From Afipia sp. (lineage in GTDB: Bacteria; Pseudomonadota; Alphaproteobacteria; Rhizobiales; Xanthobacteraceae): a DNA stretch of 64,000 nt. The notes beneath the pieces are model-generated. The model was not told the origin of the DNA and made no database searches. It worked only from the letters and a program-made list of their open reading frames with translations. Location: positions 1,798,001 to 1,862,000 of the forward strand of contig JANQAK010000003.1 of NCBI GenBank assembly GCA_024707075.1. Direction: 5' to 3'. The translations under genes and the position numbers were made by a program. This document shows, piece after piece, positions 62,732 to 64,000 of the stretch; positions within the stretch are counted from its first letter, which is position 1; the number at the start of each line of letters is the position of its first letter.

Positions 62732-63553
62732 ATGAGCCGGCTATTCGAACCTGACAAGACCGTGAACACGAGGTTTTCAAGAATGGCCAAGGAAAGCGAC
62801 AGCTTTGTTCGCGCGATCGCAAGAGGATTTTCGGTTGTCGAAGCGCTGGGGCGGCCACCCGGACGGCACACGCTGTCGGAAGCCGCCGCATTCGCGGGAC
62901 TGACGCGCGCCACGGCGCGCCGCATGCTGGCGACGCTGGTGGCGTTGAAATACTGCGAGGCCGATGGCCGCTATTTCAGCCTGCGTCCGCGCGCACTCGG
63001 CCTCGGATTGTCCTATCTCAACGCGCTGCCCTACTGGGGCTACGCGCAACGCGCGCTCGAAGACCTTCGCAATGAGATCGGAGAGTCCTGCGCGCTAGCG
63101 GTGCTGGATGAAACCGAGATCGTCTATGCGCTGCGCCTGCCGGCGCGGCGCATCCTCTCCGCCAATCTCGGCATCGGCAGCCGCCTGCCCGCGCATGTGA
63201 TCTCGCTGGGACGCGTGCTGCTCGCGGCACTTCCGCCAGAGAAACGCGGTGAGGTTCTCGCCTCCATCGACTACAAGCCGATCACGCCGCGCACCGTGAC
63301 CTGCCCGATCAGGCTCGGTGAAGAACTCGCGCGCGTGGAGGCGCAAGGTTACGCCTGGATCGACGGCGAACTTGATCCCGCGATCTGCGGCATCGCCGTG
63401 CCGGTACGCGATCAGGCCGGCCACGTCGTGGCCGCCATCAGCATCAACACGATCTCGGGTACGATTACCGAGGCGGAGGCGAAGAAGAAATTTCTGGTGG
63501 CCCTGCAACGCACCGCACAGGACATTCGCACGCAAACCGCAGCGAAGGGGTGA
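62732..63553 (+). CDS. IclR-family transcriptional regulator
   Basis: A 273-residue IclR regulator. A winged helix lies at about residues 25-85 (IARGFSVVEALGRPPGRHTL, then SEAAAFAGLTRATARRMLAT). The effector domain includes SYLNALPYWGYAQRALEDLR, LSANLGIGSRLPAHVISLGR, GYAWIDGELDPAICGIAVPV and the C-terminal AAISINTISGTITE. It is closest in form to the PcaR/PobR group that senses aromatic intermediates. It is divergent from the MaoC-MaoC-monooxygenase-TctC cluster, which it probably controls. The start is taken at 62732 (MSRLFEPDK); 62783 is possible and 62393 is too far upstream. Confidence 0.92.
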   Translation: MSRLFEPDKTVNTRFSRMAKESDSFVRAIARGFSVVEALGRPPGRHTLSEAAAFAGLTRATARRMLATLVALKYCEADGRYFSLRPRALGLGLSYLNALPYWGYAQRALEDLRNEIGESCALAVLDETEIVYALRLPARRILSANLGIGSRLPAHVISLGRVLLAALPPEKRGEVLASIDYKPITPRTVTCPIRLGEELARVEAQGYAWIDGELDPAICGIAVPVRDQAGHVVAAISINTISGTITEAEAKKKFLVALQRTAQDIRTQTAAKG

Positions 63554-63661
63554 GGCCATCGTCGATCATTCCTCGGGTCACCCCAGCCTCCGCGGGGACA
63601 ACGAGTTGAAAGATCGCGTCATCGCGTTACGAATTTCTCTACCGAGAGGTGAAGAACGACC

Positions 63662-64000
63662 TCATCCCGCCTTGCCGAATGCTTTGCGCAACTCGTCCTT
63701 TGCCGCCTCGAGCTTGCGCTTGCGCGCCGCCGGCAAATTCTTGCCGGCGCGGTTGATGTAGAACACCAGCATCGACATCGCGGACCGGTAAGGGTCGCTC
63801 TTGCGGCGATGGCTGCGCTCCGCCGAACGCTTCAGCGATTTCGCAATGGCCACCGGGCTGTTCTGCTTGAACACATCGTGCTTCAGATCGAGTGCATCGC
63901 TGGTGGCGGTGACGCGGCCCGACCATTTGCGAACCGGGCGTTTTACCGCGGTCTTGCGTGCTGATGATGTTTTGCGCGCCTTGCGTGGGGATGCGCTTTT
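63662..64000 (-). CDS. DUF3175 family protein, 5' end beyond the window
   Basis: The frame is open from its TGA at 63662 to the right edge of the window without a clear start, so the N-terminus is missing. The visible 112 residues begin with a Lys/Arg/Ser-rich tail (KSASPRKARKTSSARKTA) and then match DUF3175: RKWSGRVTATSDALDLKHDV, KQNSPVAIAKSLKRSAERSH and MSMLVFYINRAGKNLP. Function unknown. Short ATG-led versions inside (63874 or 63926) would cut off the conserved W-S-G-R-V-T segment. Confidence 0.8.
   Translation of the reverse strand, partial: KSASPRKARKTSSARKTAVKRPVRKWSGRVTATSDALDLKHDVFKQNSPVAIAKSLKRSAERSHRRKSDPYRSAMSMLVFYINRAGKNLPAARKRKLEAAKDELRKAFGKAG

Overview
The window is about 63-64% GC alphaproteobacterial chromosome. 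The gene content points to the Nitrobacteraceae/Bradyrhizobiaceae group (Bradyrhizobium, Rhodopseudomonas, Afipia, Nitrobacter and relatives). Supporting signs are three phasin-family genes, a split proton-translocating transhydrogenase next to the tiny aa3-oxidase subunit IV, GapR, CtrA-type TTAA-N7-TTAA boxes, a tRNA-His with A73 and no encoded G-1, and the hairpin repeats typical of these genomes (GTCATTCCGGG, CCCGGCGCAGGCCGGG and CTCCCCGCAAGCGGGGAG types). I cannot settle the genus. No phage, plasmid, IS transposase or CRISPR array is visible; this looks like ordinary chromosome peppered with repeats.

Layout. 0-5 kb: trxB with a LysR regulator, then a frameshifted copper P-type ATPase divergent from csoR across a CsoR operator. 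5-10 kb: tRNA-His, two phasins, and a PAS-rich PdhS/DivJ-like histidine kinase broken by a frameshift. 10-17 kb: an iron-type ABC transporter (binding protein plus fused permease), scoAB CoA-transferase, AsmA. 17-22 kb: a polyamine-type ABC operon (ATPase frameshifted) behind a GlpD-like flavoprotein with altered substrate residues. 22-30 kb: c-di-GMP proteins, an L-2-hydroxyglutarate-oxidase-like enzyme, two YdcH/DUF465 genes, purE-purK, aquaporin. 30-38.5 kb: rpsU, an aldehyde dehydrogenase with a divergent ModE/LysR-like regulator, a MoxR/CoxE pair, a Ca2+/H+ antiporter, a frameshifted VOC protein. 39-46 kb: pntAa-pntAb-pntB, oxidase subunit IV, pepF, and a sigma-54 response regulator under a candidate CtrA box. 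46-57 kb: an L,D-transpeptidase and a MepK-like endopeptidase, a 1-kb repeat cluster, gapR, DUF1244, DUF1036-pyk, a phasin, a TPR protein, rpmJ. 57-64 kb: a fatty-acid desaturase, then a catabolic cluster (two MaoC-like hydratases, FAD monooxygenase, two TctC/Bug binding proteins) divergent from an IclR regulator, and a partial DUF3175 gene at the right edge.

Most striking signal. Three copies of a roughly 165-bp double-hairpin element lie at 2065-2228, 26203-26370 and 27978-28140. Each is two long hairpins joined by a short AT-rich linker. In all six hairpins a 3-nt bulge interrupts the stem, always on the arm next to the linker. The stems differ in sequence between copies but keep pairing. 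One copy lies exactly between the purE stop and the purK start, and two copies supply the TAG stop codon of the gene in front.

Second window-wide signal. Four genes (copA, the histidine kinase, potA, the VOC protein) each carry a single-nucleotide frameshift, two of them clearly in homopolymers. That is either consensus error or real decay and should be settled before their function is discussed.
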